In this document: piece after piece, positions 24,801 through 37,001 of the stretch
Position numbering within the stretch: position 1 is the stretch's first letter
Layout: every line of letters begins with the position of its first letter
Origin: Polytrichum commune
Lineage: Eukaryota; Streptophyta; Polytrichopsida; Polytrichales; Polytrichaceae
NCBI GenBank assembly: GCA_950295325.1
Contig: OX485805.1
Location: 17,347,501 to 17,411,500 of the forward strand
Length of the DNA: 64,000 bases
Reading direction: 5' to 3'
The notes under the pieces: model-generated
What the model saw: the letters and a program-made list of their open reading frames with translations, nothing else
The model's database searches: none
What the model was told of the DNA's origin: nothing
Translations under genes and position numbers: made by a program

Positions 24801-26187
24801 AATTGAAAGCCACAAATTTCCAGGTTTGAATATACTTGGAGAGAGTAGACACATCTGCTAGCAATTGAAGATGAGAGAAAAGAATAATATGAAGTTTTTC
24901 AATAGATTTTTTTTCAACTGTGTCCAATATGTAGACTTTGATAACCAATAATCAAGTGCAGAATAAAAAATGGTTGATTTAGGAAAAAACAATGTATTTT
25001 TGTCAAACCTATTACCATTCCAATGTTTGAGCCATCCGACTTTGACTTCTGCATCCACATTACTTACAACAATATAATGAAGTTTCTCTTATAACATTTC
25101 AGGCACTGAAAATAAACCCTAATAATACTTAACTTAAAAAAAAGTGTGAGGTTGATGTCAGCAATCGCTAGTTATTTTGTAAAACTAGAAAACAATATTG
25201 CACGTTATTTGTTGCTTGCTGTAAACATTACTTTTGAAACTCTTTCTGATGTTCTTTCAAGGGCATACATTTCATTATAATGGTTGAGAGTAATATCGCT
25301 AGCCTCAGCAAGTTCTTGTTGAAATATTTAAAAAAATTCAAAACTAACGTGAGAATTTTCGGGTTTAATTAGATTAATTTGATTAGATTTAAGATGATAT
25401 AATTTGCAAATTAAATTATAAATAAAAAATAATTGAAAAAAACTAATAATAAGAATATTACTTGTTGATGTCATGCATAGCAGTCAACAAATTTTGAATA
25501 TCGTGATGTTGGGATGCCAAAATGATTGAATCCACAAAGACATGACGCTCATAATCTTCGGTATGTATACGGTCAATATAATTTTTCCAAGCAAAAAATC
25601 TGTGATTATTATCCAATATAGAGAATACTTTGTTTTTGTATGATGTAAATCAAGGGATTGAATCCAATTGAGATTCAAACATGACATTGACTTAAATCCA
25701 ATTTGGGCTCCAAGATGCATGAACTTCAATATCCACAAATTGAAAGTCTATATTAAAATCAGTAGCCGATATGTAATATACACGGTTACCATCATGATAA
25801 CCATTGAAAGAAATGAACTTCCAATTTAGTAATGTTATCTTTTAAAGAAAGACGTAAAATAGACATAGGAACCATGCGACATAAAGGTACAAACAATCGT
25901 AATTTGGATCCAGTACGGATTGAAGAAATTGTGGCAGTAGAATTGACTTTTTGTTTGTTCATAAGCTCCCACGCTTTCTCTTTATAGATTTTATTATTAC
26001 CATCATTGTTTTCATCGGAGTCAAAATCATTGAGGGGTACATGTGATTTTTTTTATTTTTTTATTATGAAGATTTGATGAGATGTCCTGATCATGATAAA
26101 CTTGTACGGATGGACGATCTTGTATTAATTTTTTTGTGGAATTATCATTAGTGAAATTAGAAACTATTTTTTCCACATCCATTGTTT
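21847..26187 (-). pseudogene. Broken multi-exon gene with an N4/N6 amino-methyltransferase domain
   Basis: Read from an ATG at about 26187 (MDVEKIVSNFTNDN). Exon-like pieces follow at about 25740-26030, 25446-25735, 25199-25316, 24625-25058, 23980-24137, 23540-23745 and 21850-22240. The 3' pieces form a methyltransferase in beta-class order. First is a DPP motif (VDLDPPEWIQW, 24010-24040). Then, across a clean GTGAGT...CTATAG intron, come ILSDDGVLIVFSAID and INLNSYMIFKDPEYPSYT. Finally there is the AdoMet-site region GRFVDLTYSIRSSILATRA followed by HIFAFEGDNNIFEHILKPLL. In active enzymes the loop after VDLT is Gly-rich (AGTG-like). Here it is YSIR, so cofactor binding is probably lost. In-frame TAA and TGA codons near 25650-25690 and at least three frameshifts show it is dead. 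A foldback element sits in one intron. The 5' part (RVYYISATDFNIDF, NHRFFAWKNYIDRIHTED) is unrecognised. Confidence 0.6.
22347..23489. mobile_element. Foldback/MITE element with 8-bp target duplication
   Basis: The element is 22355-23481, flanked by TACAAATA at 22347-22354 and 23482-23489. Its arms are inverted copies starting GGGGATCGCTATTTCCACAC and continuing through a GC-rich block (about 22410-22630 and 23195-23425). Each arm then carries tandem 34-bp units (AACCAACTAGTCATTTAGTA plus 14 bases). The left arm has five units in one orientation and the right arm eight in the other, separated by a unique centre of about 120 bp (22796-22920). There is no transposase. The 8-bp duplication fits hAT or Mutator-like mobilisation. 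It lies within an intron of the methyltransferase-like pseudogene. Confidence 0.9.
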
Positions 26188-26337
26188 GGTCTTGAATGCA
26201 AATAATGAAGTAAGTTTTAGAAATCATTTTGATGAACTGAGTTTTAGAAATGTCAATAAATAGTTGGAATTAAAGAATGCAAAAGAGATAATGCTTAAAA
26301 GAAGAAGATGTAGAAAAATAATAATATCCTGTAACAA

Positions 26338-26810
26338 TAGCAACTCCAACACCAACACCAGCGGAAGAAACACACCAACAATAAAAACAGAGCAACAACA
26401 ATAACAGAATCAACACCAGTAGTAGCAGCAGCAGATACAAAGCCGGAACAACAACAACACTAGCACCAACACCAACACCAACATCAAAATAACGGCACCA
26501 GTAGCAATGACAATGCACCAACACCAACACCAACACTAGGAGAAGAACAATGCCAATAACAACAACAAATAAGTAACTGAACCTAGTAACACCAACACCA
26601 GTAATAGTAGCACTACTAGTAGTAGCAACACCACTAGCAACAACAACAAAATATTAGTAACTAGACCTAATAACACCAACACCAACACCAACACCAACAC
26701 CAACATCACTAGAAGTAGTAGCAACACCAGTAGCAACACATGAGCAAGAACAATACAAGAGAAACAACAATAGTAGCAACAACAACAACAACAACACACA
26801 ACCACCAACA
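26338..26810. repeat. Low-complexity ACC/AAC trinucleotide tract
   Basis: A long imperfect run of AAC, ACC and AGC triplets, rich in ACACCAACACC, gives spurious Leu/Val-rich open frames on the minus strand (26270-26895). It lies just upstream of the start of the methyltransferase-like pseudogene. Confidence 0.85.
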
Positions 26811-26891
26811 AGAGGAAGAAGGGGGAAAAGATCCTAAGGTGTGACTTTGGTAGCTTAAGTATTATATGATTAGGGTGGTGGTTCACCCTTA

Positions 26892-27055
26892 ACAACTAGG
26901 GCAGACCCTGTGCGTTAATTCATGGGGTCTATGTGCCCAACTGGAGGCCTAACAAAGTTGCGCGCACAAACCCTGTGCGTTAGCCTGTTCGCCTGGCTAT
27001 ATATGTTTTGAAAGTTGCCAGCGCAGACCCTGTGTGTTAACGCACATGGTTCATA
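26892..27055. repeat. Three imperfect GCGCAGACCCTGTGCGTTA repeats
   Basis: GGGCAGACCCTGTGCGTTA (near 26901), GCGCACAAACCCTGTGCGTTA (near 26961) and GCGCAGACCCTGTGTGTTA (near 27021) recur about 60 bp apart. Each is followed by sequence with GGTCTATG, GCCTG or GGTTCAT. Function is unknown. Confidence 0.6.
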
Positions 27056-28370
27056 TCAGAGATTTGAATTTTTTTTTAGGTATATAATATAGATCCCTCT
27101 AAAATGATTGGGTATTTTCTTGAAAATCTTGAACTTCAAAAGGTTATTTCTCAAACGAGACTACACTAAATTGGATATTTAGTGTTTGATTACATTTAAT
27201 GTTGTTATCACCCTACCCTGCTTAACACAAATTTTTAATTCTTTGACAATTAATGTTATAAAACTTGTTAGAATATATCTTAGAATTCTCCTTTTATCAT
27301 TGTTACTTATTTTTAATTTTTTTTCATATCCTTACTAACAGTAAATTCAAACATGTAACTTCCACATATTACCATAGGTGATATATAGTGTTTGAGTTTA
27401 CATTTAATATTCACAAAGTTATTGATATTTAGTGTATGCATTCGTATTTGGTGTATCAAACACTGAATATCCTATTTAGTGTAGTTCATTTGCAACTATA
27501 GGTCAGTTCATCTTGTTTGTTGCCCACATGCATGGGAGGGGCATGTTTTTTTCCACAGCCATAACCATCTCCTGGTCACAAACAAAAAGCACCGCCCCTC
27601 TATGTATATAGATTGGGCATTATGTACTTACGATGTTGTAATTATTGTCAATTACTAAGTGATTTCATCAAATTTTCAATCATCCACGATAATATTTACA
27701 CACCTAGAGGAATTATTTGACCATATTGCTTTTGAAAGTATGTATACTTGGAAGTTTACATCACATTCTTCCAGTTTCTTCCCCCCAAATTTTTATTTTA
27801 CAAGGTGAATGTTTTAGCTGTGCAAAAACACTCTCAAATGCATTATCAATTTTGGATAAGCATCTACTCCATATTTACTTAAGTATATACCAGACTTTGT
27901 TCCAATAATTGACATTTGGTTGAACTAAAAGTGAGTTGGAATGATAGTACTTGTAATTATTCATAAGAATTGTCACCAAAAAAGTTATCACGATGACATC
28001 AAATATCATATGACAACAAACACAATATTTTTGTGTAGTATACCCTTGGTAGGTGTCATAAAGCCAAACCCCACAAAGAGTTGTAGGGGAATGGGATCTA
28101 CAAATTCATGGATGAATGCCTGGGGATGTTGTCATTGGATAAGGTCGAGGCATCCATGATCGAGCATGTCCATTTAACCACTCACAAGGGTCATGTAATG
28201 CCAACATAGATGAGATTTGTGTTTTTTAGACAAATAAAGTTAAAGTTTATGTGGTGGCAACTTGTGATTGATTAAGATAGAGGCATCTATAAACAAATGC
28301 AAACTCTCTTATTTTATCGGTTGTAGGTGCCTCAACTTTAGGCGGACAATAAATACCCCCGCACGAACTT
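27056..28370. other. AT-rich gene-free stretch with a dispersed repeat
   Basis: No gene seen. Bases 27640-28050 form the second copy of the repeat family also found at 15197-15430 and 57060-57290. They share ATTACTAAGTGATTT, TTTTCAATCATCCA, TTATTCATAAGAA, AAAGTTATCAC and CACAATATTTTTGTGTAGT blocks. Confidence 0.5.
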
Positions 28371-29205
28371 TCGGGGGTGTCAGATCCGGGCAAGGGCAAC
28401 CCTCCAGGGAAATTTTTGAACTCAACCGAAAACTGTTGCCTGCCCTTACCCAACTTCGAAAAAAACATTGCCCTTGCATTCTTGAAGGCTGCTTGACTAC
28501 AAATCCCATATTGAGTGCACTTTGCCTTCAAGGTCTAAAATCCAATATATATGTGCACTTCCAATCAATAAATAAGCAATTGATTGGGAGTGTTAATTAT
28601 TAACCAACAATAACCTCAATGTTAATGAGGATTTTAACCAGTGATAATTAGTAACCAGTTAATAATTAACATTGAGGTTATCACTAGTTAATAATTTTTG
28701 TGACTTATCATTTGAAATTGTCTTTGTCATTCTAAAATGACACTTTAATTAGTGTGCTGATTTAGCATGTATATTTTATAAATTTTTAGGTAATGCCGTC
28801 TACTTTCACAAATATTCATACACAATCAACTTCAAAATGTACTTACTGGAATGGATTAATTAATGGATTAATTTACTGGAATTTAATTATATTAATTAAT
28901 TAATTTCAGTAAGTACATTTATTAATTGATAAATTACAGTAAGTACATTTTATAATTAATTAGGCTTAGCATACTTTCTGATTTATTTGGGCTCAATGAG
29001 GATTAATTAACCTTAATTACATTCATTCACACTTAATTAGTTTGACTGAGTATGAATACTTGTGAAAGTAGACGGTATTATCTAAAATGTTACAAAATAT
29101 ACATACTAAATCAGCACACTAATTTAAGTGTCATTTTAGAATGACAAAAACAATTTCAAATGGTAAGTCACAAAAATTATAACATCAATGTTAATGAGGA
29201 TTTTG
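28371..29205. mobile_element. Foldback element related to the 42.3-kb MITE
   Basis: Two inverted arms, about 28665-28830 and 29040-29200, pair over some 150 bp. Examples are GTGACTTATCATTTGAAATT against AATTTCAAATGGTAAGTCAC, and GCCGTCTACTTTCACAA against TTGTGAAAGTAGACGGT. The centre is AT-rich. Upstream, 28440-28600 shares CCTTGCATTCTTGAAGGC, CCCATATTGAGTGCACTT and TTGATTGGGA with 42405-42625, so both belong to one family. Exact ends and target duplication were not fixed. Confidence 0.6.
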
Positions 29206-30300
29206 TAAATCTTTTGACCTTACATGGATGAAATATCCGATTCGCTTTCAAAAAGCCGGAGAGATTCTGGCCCTCACTCAACACACCTCCCTCTTCTCCG
29301 TCTCTTCCTCCGGTGGCCCAGTAACCTCCACCTCCCATCTTCATTTCCATTCACTATTCTCCGTTCTCTTGTGTGTGGAGAAGAGAAATTTTAACATTTT
29401 TTGCTCATTCTTCTTCTTCTTCTTCTTCTTCTTCTTCTTCATTTTTCCAATTATCATCAGCACAAATTGCAACGCCTGTAAAGCTTACTATGGCTCTTGG
29501 GAGCTGGAAGGGAGTCGCTTCCGAAGCTCTGGAATTCAGCAGCTGTCCGTGGTGATGAAATTTCCTTTGCGTGTTGTAGTCGAGAATCTGACAAATCATC
29601 GGCACTTCTTATCGTATTTCTGATACGAACAGCTCGAAATGTGTCCATTGACGAGCTCGTTTTGTGTTCTTGAGCTTTAGTTCCTCTCGTTGCGCGTAAG
29701 TGCTCATTACAGAAGCTGTGTGTAGGTTCAATTGACCAGTGAATCTGTAAGTGAGTTCCACACGAGGAGGATCTGTACATCTGTGAAAAGCTTTGTTGAA
29801 AGGGACCTTCCATTCCCCATTGAGAATTGAACAGAAAAGAAAATTGGAATTGAATTTGTGCGTCACTCATTGTGAGTGCTAAATGTGTAAACACCTTCGT
29901 CTGTGGGAGGGGACTCGTCTTGAGCATTTATATTTGTGTTTAAGGAGGGAATGTGGCCACTTCTCCTTCAAGAAAAACATTCCAAGTCCTCCGTTGTGTG
30001 ACAGTTAGCTGCAGTGACCGAATTATTATCTGGTAGTTGAGGAATGCGTTAATTCTCACGAATAAGTCAGCAACTGGAGAGATTCATTCTTCGTACAGCG
30101 AGGCAATTCGAAACATGTTGTTGGACATTTAGACTTTATGTTTCTTGAGGTTTAGTTAGTACCTTCAATTGTGCACGAGAGCTCTATTCAAGCTGCGAAG
30201 AAAGTCAAAGGTACTGTTAAGGAGCTCAATTTCAATCATTTTTAAGGTGTCTGTTGTTTCTGAGATCAGTTGGAGTAAGAATCGTGATGCATTGTGCGAG
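29206..30300 (+). promoter_or_regulatory. Likely promoter and 5' leader of the efflux-carrier gene, with a TTC microsatellite
   Basis: A pyrimidine-rich start region (about 29270-29370) is followed by a (TTC)n tract at 29408-29441 and then by sequence without host-like splice structure up to the first plausible start codon at 30301. A short upstream frame, ATGGCTCTTGGGAGCTGGAA at 29490 (21 codons), could act as a uORF. The transcription start is inferred from composition only. Confidence 0.4.
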
Positions 30301-33300
30301 ATGTCTCCTCACACGCAATTTCTCGCTCACTCCACTGCTGTAGATGCCACCTTCAAATTCTTCCCTGCCCTTCCATCAATTGATTCCTCTCAGAAAACCT
30401 CCCTTCAATCCAAGCGGAAGCAAAATACTACGATTGTGCATAGGTTACATCATCGAGGCTTTGGGGAGGCCATCATCACATATAACAATCAGTATTCGTG
30501 CAATTGCAAGATATCTTCAGCCTCCAAAAAACTTGTTGTGAAGAATAATTACTCATTGGATGCTCGATGGATAGTTTTGAGGGTTGCGAACTGGTGCACA
30601 AGAGAGGCGCCGACGAAGAAGAAGGTGGAATCCTTGAAAATCGGTGACATATGGCTGTGGAGATGTGCAGCTGCAACTCTTACAGCGGTTGTTGTCCAAG
30701 TGATGACATGCCAGGACATCGCATATGCGATTTCCTCGAGGACGCAATCATCGCTTGTAGACTTCAGATTCACCGCACGTCAAGATCCGTCAGATGCTCG
30801 AGTGGGATTCAGCTCCAATGCGAGAAAACTTTTCCAGGGCGCAGGAAAAGGTGTAAGCCTAACGAGGCCATCACTAGGGGCTGGAGGGAAGCAACTTGCT
30901 ACCATCAGAATGAACAAAGGATTGGTCACAAGAAGACAGGTAAAGTTTCTTCATCTAGTACTTTGATAGGCTACGTGGGACGAGAGGACGATGAATAATG
31001 CTTTGTGCTTCTGTCCTATGCAGGAAGCAGCAATCCTCTTTGGTTGCCACACACAATTTGATCTGAACCTCAAGCTTGCAATTTTGGTGGGCCAAGGTGA
31101 AAGAATTTGAGCCCTTACTTAAAATGTGCATAAGATGGTGGTGCTATGTCTCAAAGTTGGTCCCGATTGATTTTTAAGTTCAAGCTGAACTTGATTGTAG
31201 TCAGGTCAATCCGATGACTACAAGTTCAAGGAACCAAAGCTTCACCATTTTAGGCACATATGAAAGGTCCGAGTTCTTTTACCTTGGCCCATCAAACTTG
31301 CAAGCTTGAACTTGAGCACAAGCTATCTGAAGCTGGCCCTTCACAACATAAACAAGCATATAGACCGATTTCATGTTTTCTTTTCTATTGTGAGGAAAAG
31401 TTGTGAATGTGGTGAAGGTACCTATGTGGTAGGATTGACAACATTGTTGTCAATGATTTATTTGGATACTGTGAACGATACTTCATGAGAGGTAGAAGAT
31501 CTGCAAAGAGCTTCCTATCGTCCTGAGTTCAAATTGAAGCATTCCAAACCTGAGGAGGACTTTCGTTTGTCATGGCATACGATTCACTTTAACTTGTTCC
31601 AGGTGTCAGGCGGGACCTTCTCTAGAGTATTGGCTGGTGGCTCGAGAGAAGAGCTTATGGGAATCAAAGCTTCCTCCACTTCCTTGCCAGCCCTACCACT
31701 TGCTTCAGTAACCAGCTCCTTGACTTCTCCCTTGGCTTACATAATAAAAGCAGGATCAAATCTGGACTTCAATGTTCTACAAGCTTCCTTGGCTTCGTCC
31801 CTCAATCTCATCAGCCTTTGTAGTAAGATTTTCCATTCTACCCCCTTTGACCTCTTAACTACATCAATCAATCATCCTTGTTATTTGTGCATTCATAGAA
31901 TATTGATGAACTATGTGCATTTCGAAGTTTTATGTGTGGTGTGAAGATGCCTTGTTTTTGGCCTCTTTGTCAGCCCAGGTCAAAGTTGCCTTCCATGGTT
32001 AGTATTTGATGTGACGTCTTCACATCTTTCTCCATTACCGACCTAGATGTTGTTGATGTCAAGGATCCAACAACATATTTAGCGTTGTCCAATTCACTCC
32101 CATTTCACTAGTTCAAAACGCTTGGGCCATACATTGGCACGAGTATGTTGTGCTCGAAGTTGTGATGATTGGGGTCACAAGAACTCTTGCTCATCAAAAG
32201 AGGAGAATGCTGAGGCTTATGATGTTTGAATGGCAGCATTTGTTGTATGGATGCAGAGATCTGGACAGCTTCCACCTGAGACTCCAGTAGTACTAAGCCA
32301 GGTGGCTTTCCGAGTGCTTATACCATGCTTCTTGATGACTAAGGTGTGTACTCCATTTCAGCGCTATCTACTTTATGTATTTGATTTTAATTATGTGTAT
32401 TTGATATCGAGAGTAAAATATAGTTCTTGACTTTTCAAACACATGGTTTGGAGGAAACAATGCTTTGGCCTTTTGGGCTCTGTTTCTCTTAGCACAAATT
32501 TGACTCTGCCTCTCTTGAAATTCAAGGTGGTCTTTGTTCTGAATGTCTGTCATTTTTCTGCAGGTTGCAGTGACACTTGCCTTGCATCCTTCAGCAAGTT
32601 TACTCTTCTTGCCCCTTTTTGCCATTGCTCAGGTGCGGGTTTTCATTTCACATTGGTTTGTGTTACTTTAAGTCGTTTCCCAGGTGCTTCTTTTAAGTCT
32701 ATTATCTATGTTCTGTTGGAACTTATACAAACAGACCGCTGATCAGTTTGTGACTGCTTTCAGGTACTCGTAGGGGCAGTTCTTGGAAAGTTAGCATGTC
32801 GAATTGTGTACAGAGAACCAGCTTTGGTCCCGAAAGTAAGCACCATACTAGCTAAGCCAGTTCCTGGAGATGTAACCACCTCAGTAGGACCTGCCCTTGC
32901 AGATCAAATGGTGGAATCTCTAGGTCTCAATCTGTCTCTTATTGGCAACGATTGGAACAGATCAAAACAGTATACTGCAGCCAAGAAGGAGGCAATAATA
33001 ACTGCAGCATGTGCCTTTGGCAACTCCTTCACTCTCCCTTTGGTTAGCCCCAGAACTCGTCTTCCATGCCATTCTCAAGCTCATATTGTTTCTTTGTGTT
33101 TCTGGTAGCAATTTTTTGGCTCTCCAGACATTGTAACAGAAGCTCCATGTATTGGTGGTGCTTTGCTTCTCACTGTCACATTGCATTTGTTGTTGCTGGA
33201 GCAGATTTTTATGACAGGGGTTTTGGCAGCTGAAGAGGCAAGTCGAGTTGCAGGGTGAGTTTTCTAATCTAGTGGTTTTGTTCAAAGTATTATGCTTTTG

Positions 33301-35707
33301 GAGGATCTCAGATCAAATCTGACTTGAAAAGACTCTGTTAATTTGAACTATTAAATTATAAGTCTGAGCAACTTTCTAATTGATTATTTTGGTTGTCTCA
33401 ATGAACTAATTTCAGGTATTTGGCATTATTTATGGTTGGGTGGTCACCTGCTCTCTGGACAGTGGGCTATTCCCTAATTGCTACCGGAGATGAACAACGT
33501 GAAACAAGAGAAGATGTATCCAAAACCAGGTTTTCGTGGAGAACATTGGTGGATGGATTCAGACATATCATGAATCCTCCTTTGTACGGAGTGAGTGCCT
33601 TATAACCTGTCCTCCAGTCGATTAGTCCTCTGAAATTAATTGAGTACGAGCTATTTTTTTGGCTATTTGTGGGTCCTAGCTCGCCAAGGTTATGATATTT
33701 TTCTATAAGGTGAGATCATCAATTTCTTCAGGTTTAAATTCTGTGAGTAGTTTTCTTACTAACTGGATTTGAAACAGGTGTTGGCGGGTGTGCTTATAGG
33801 GGGGACACCCTTGTCTCATATCTTTCTGCCTCAAGCTGTGGGAGGTGTTGTTTCGGCAGAATCTACAGGGGTTTTAGCCGCTTTCACTACAGCTGGCATT
33901 CTATGTCCTGTTTTTGATGTAAGTATTTGATATTTACATTCTTTGGTTAAGTCTGTCTTTGTGAGTGTTATTCTCAATCGTAGTCACTGTAACTCTCTAT
34001 TGTTTGCAAACCTGTCATGTGGAATCTAGACGTCAATCACCTTTGCAGGTTTTCATTTGTGTAAGTGTAACACTCTGCATGGCCTTACAGCGACTCAATT
34101 TGAAGAGACATGAACATTTTGCTGCTCTGTCTGCAGGCAGCCTCGCTGCTAGGATCTGCAACTTTGGCAGTACAGACTGTGGTGCTGGCAACCTCTCTTG
34201 CATCCTCCTTGCCTCCATTAAGTGCAACAAGTGGCACCAAGAAATCCTCCAAGGCAGATCCTCAGGATGGTGCCAGTATCATTGATCTGGGCTCGAACCT
34301 TCCAATGCTGGAAGCAATTCTTGACAACCGAGCTTTTTGGATAATCTCATCAATTCGCCTCTTTGCAATGCCTATTGTTGTCATTGCCTCAACCACGGTG
34401 TGAATTACAGCCTCTCTTTTTGTTAGTATATTATTGCAAAGGACAGTGATATAAGCATTTAGTTTCTGTGCCACCAGTTTTTCAAAATAATCTGCTTATT
34501 CTGCATAATCTGTGTTTAAGGTGAAACATATGGTTTGTTACAAATAAGTTCCATCTAGATCTACAGATAGTGAATCTTTGAGTACCATTTGAAAAAAGTT
34601 TAATTGAATTTGTATTTGACCTTGCAACGTTGATGGGGGACACGAGTGTCACTTGAGTATCAGAACATTAGGTATTGGATTACGAGTATGTGACCATGGT
34701 ATCTGCTGCAACTAATTATGTACCCTGCTTATGGATGTTGCAGATGATGCAATGTGCTCGCATTCTACCTGTTAATCCCATCTTCAATCTCATATTACTG
34801 GTACGTATCTCCTATTAAATTTCCTTTCAGGCCCCTCTGTCCAGCATTTTGCATGTCCAGGACTCTAGGTTAAACCACGGTCTTTTAACTCTTTGTGAGA
34901 TCTATGTATAGCGTCCTTATTGATGCTGTATATATTAGATGTGAGAGTATATCAATTGTTGGTTTTGACCAATCATGTTGTTTTAAAGACAACATTTCTC
35001 ACCATTACAACAATAACTATGTGACTTTTTGACCTGATCAAAGATGCAACTTCTCTTGTTTGATATTTCATTAAGGATCTGTGTTGCTTGATCTTCTCAT
35101 CATTCGCAAGCTTGACATTGGTGTTTACTCTAGTGATTCTTATTTCTATCAGCTCAACCTGCAGTGCTGCAGTGTGAGTACTATTGATTGTCAGACTGAG
35201 GCAATGATGTCTAAAGTTCAGGCAACTGGCTGCAATGTGACATGTGTGCAGGTAGAAGCAGCGATGCCTTCAGCCCAGAATCTTGTTTTATTGTCACAGG
35301 TAAAGATGCGAAGCAACTAGTGATATAGAGGAAAATAATGTTGATGAATCCATACTTAGTTTGATATGAGCCACAAAATCATCTTGCATTGATATGCTAT
35401 GTACTAATCAACATGTTTTTCCATTCATCAGCTTCGGGCAAGTACACAGCCTCTGTCAGGGATGCTTGCTGATCTTCTACTTCGTCAGGTATTGAGCTTC
35501 TTCTGAATACATGCACTCAATCGAAGTGTTCACAAAGTAGTCATGTTGTGTTCTGCTTCTGGGATCAGCTGGCTTTTTCTATAATTTGAAAAGTTTGTTA
35601 TGCTCAAATTGTGACTCTTAACTTCTGGATTTTGGCAGTATGCACTCTCAATAGTGCCCATCACAGTCTGGATGACTGTGTTTTTAGCTCTGGTAAAGAC
35701 TGCATAA
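30301..35707 (+). CDS. Auxin efflux carrier / PIN-LIKES-type membrane transporter
   Basis: Thirteen exons join in phase: 30301-30939, 31024-31042, 32237-32343, 32564-32632, 32764-33042, 33109-33254, 33416-33590, 33778-33918, 34137-34397, 34744-34800, 35252-35299, 35432-35488, 35639-35707 (688 aa, stop TAA). The membrane core matches the Mem_trans family (PIN, PILS). An N-terminal helical bundle has VAFRVLIPCFLMTKVAVTLAL and CAFGNSFTLPL. Then comes a hydrophilic loop, and a C-terminal bundle with ILPVNPIFNLILLVEAAMPS and AQNLVLLSQL. Such carriers move auxin or other small organic anions across plasma or ER membranes; the substrate here is unknown. Unusual features are a 213-residue first exon without family similarity, rich in Ser, Lys and Arg (perhaps a targeting region), and a 19-base second exon needed to keep phase. 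The first ATG in frame is at 30301. Confidence 0.8.
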
Positions 35708-37001
35708 TTTCATTTGGTCCTTCGACACCATAGGCGAAGATTGGCTCAAACACCTACTCTCATCCCAACAAGCTTTGCAACTCAAGGTTCCATAGTTCAT
35801 CAACATTCTTTGGTATTAACATTTGACAACACTTGGCACCACCTTCATTTCATGATTGACACATGCAATCATAATAGCCATGAAGGAGAATGAAATAGGA
35901 TTTGATCTAGAGGGTGATGAATATTTCCGGATTGATGTTTATGAAGGATGTAATTCTTTTCGAGAATGGTAGAATATTATGCTATACTGTGGGTGCCAAA
36001 TTTGATGCTACTGTAGATATTGATTGAAATGTGCCAAATTCAAAGTGAAGCCTCTTAGTTGCTTGGCATTTACACCCATTTTCAGGATTTTGTAAATTGC
36101 TTTTTGTGGTCACTCTTAATTGAACTCCTGTATTTGCGGGTTATATGACATGGCTTACAATTAATAAAAGACAACAAATAGACATGTGTGAAGATGAGAG
36201 TGCACTATGCACTCAAAATATAGACACCATTCAAAGTTCAATTGTCAACAGAATTGGGATAGCTTGAAGAGAAACAATCATTAAATAAAAAGAAGTTACC
36301 GATGCTCATGTCCAAACTTATGCTCCAAAAATCAAAGTTGTAAATTATAAGCTTAAAAAAAGAAGGAAATATAAATATAAATATAAATAAATAAAATCAT
36401 GCAGTTGATGCATGACTTGAACCCTTTACTGATCCAGTTTGATTGGTACTTATTTGAAGGTTTGTAATCAATAAGTAATGCATATCAATTCAAAAGTTAT
36501 TGAAACTTGACTTAAAGGACCAGGATTTCTTTCATATTTATTACACATAAAATATAATGAGTTGGTGTGCAATAGTGGAATATTAGTTTACTCTGATTTC
36601 CACTCTAAAAACTTAATGACTTTGTGGAATTGTATTGTTTAAAAAGGCCACTTCGAAGTCACTTTTACTTCTAATTTGAACATTATAAGCATTTGCATAT
36701 TCAATCTTTGTTTGTGTTTTAATTCTAACGAAATGGTTATGAAATGGCAGTTGCCACTCTAGGAGTCTATTGATGTGATGATCTAGTAAAACTTACACAT
36801 TGTACATGAACATATTATATTCTACGAAAGCATTGCTTAAGTACTTTGCAACAACATGGTTGAGTGTTTCTAGCAGAGAATGCTAGTAAAATATGCCTTA
36901 TACTATTCGACATTCTTGAAGAGTCTTGGGGTGAACCTTTTGCCACCAGATTGGCTCCCACCAACTTCAAATGTCTACATGCCTTTGCATGATGGCTTTC
37001 T
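35708..37001. other. Intergenic between convergent genes
   Basis: AT-rich sequence between the ends of the efflux-carrier gene (plus) and the receptor-kinase gene (minus). It must hold both 3' UTRs. No open frame or repeat stands out. Confidence 0.6.

Noticed and set aside
26270-26895. Leu/Val-rich membrane proteins on the minus strand
   Set aside because: They are translations of the ACC/AAC trinucleotide tract.
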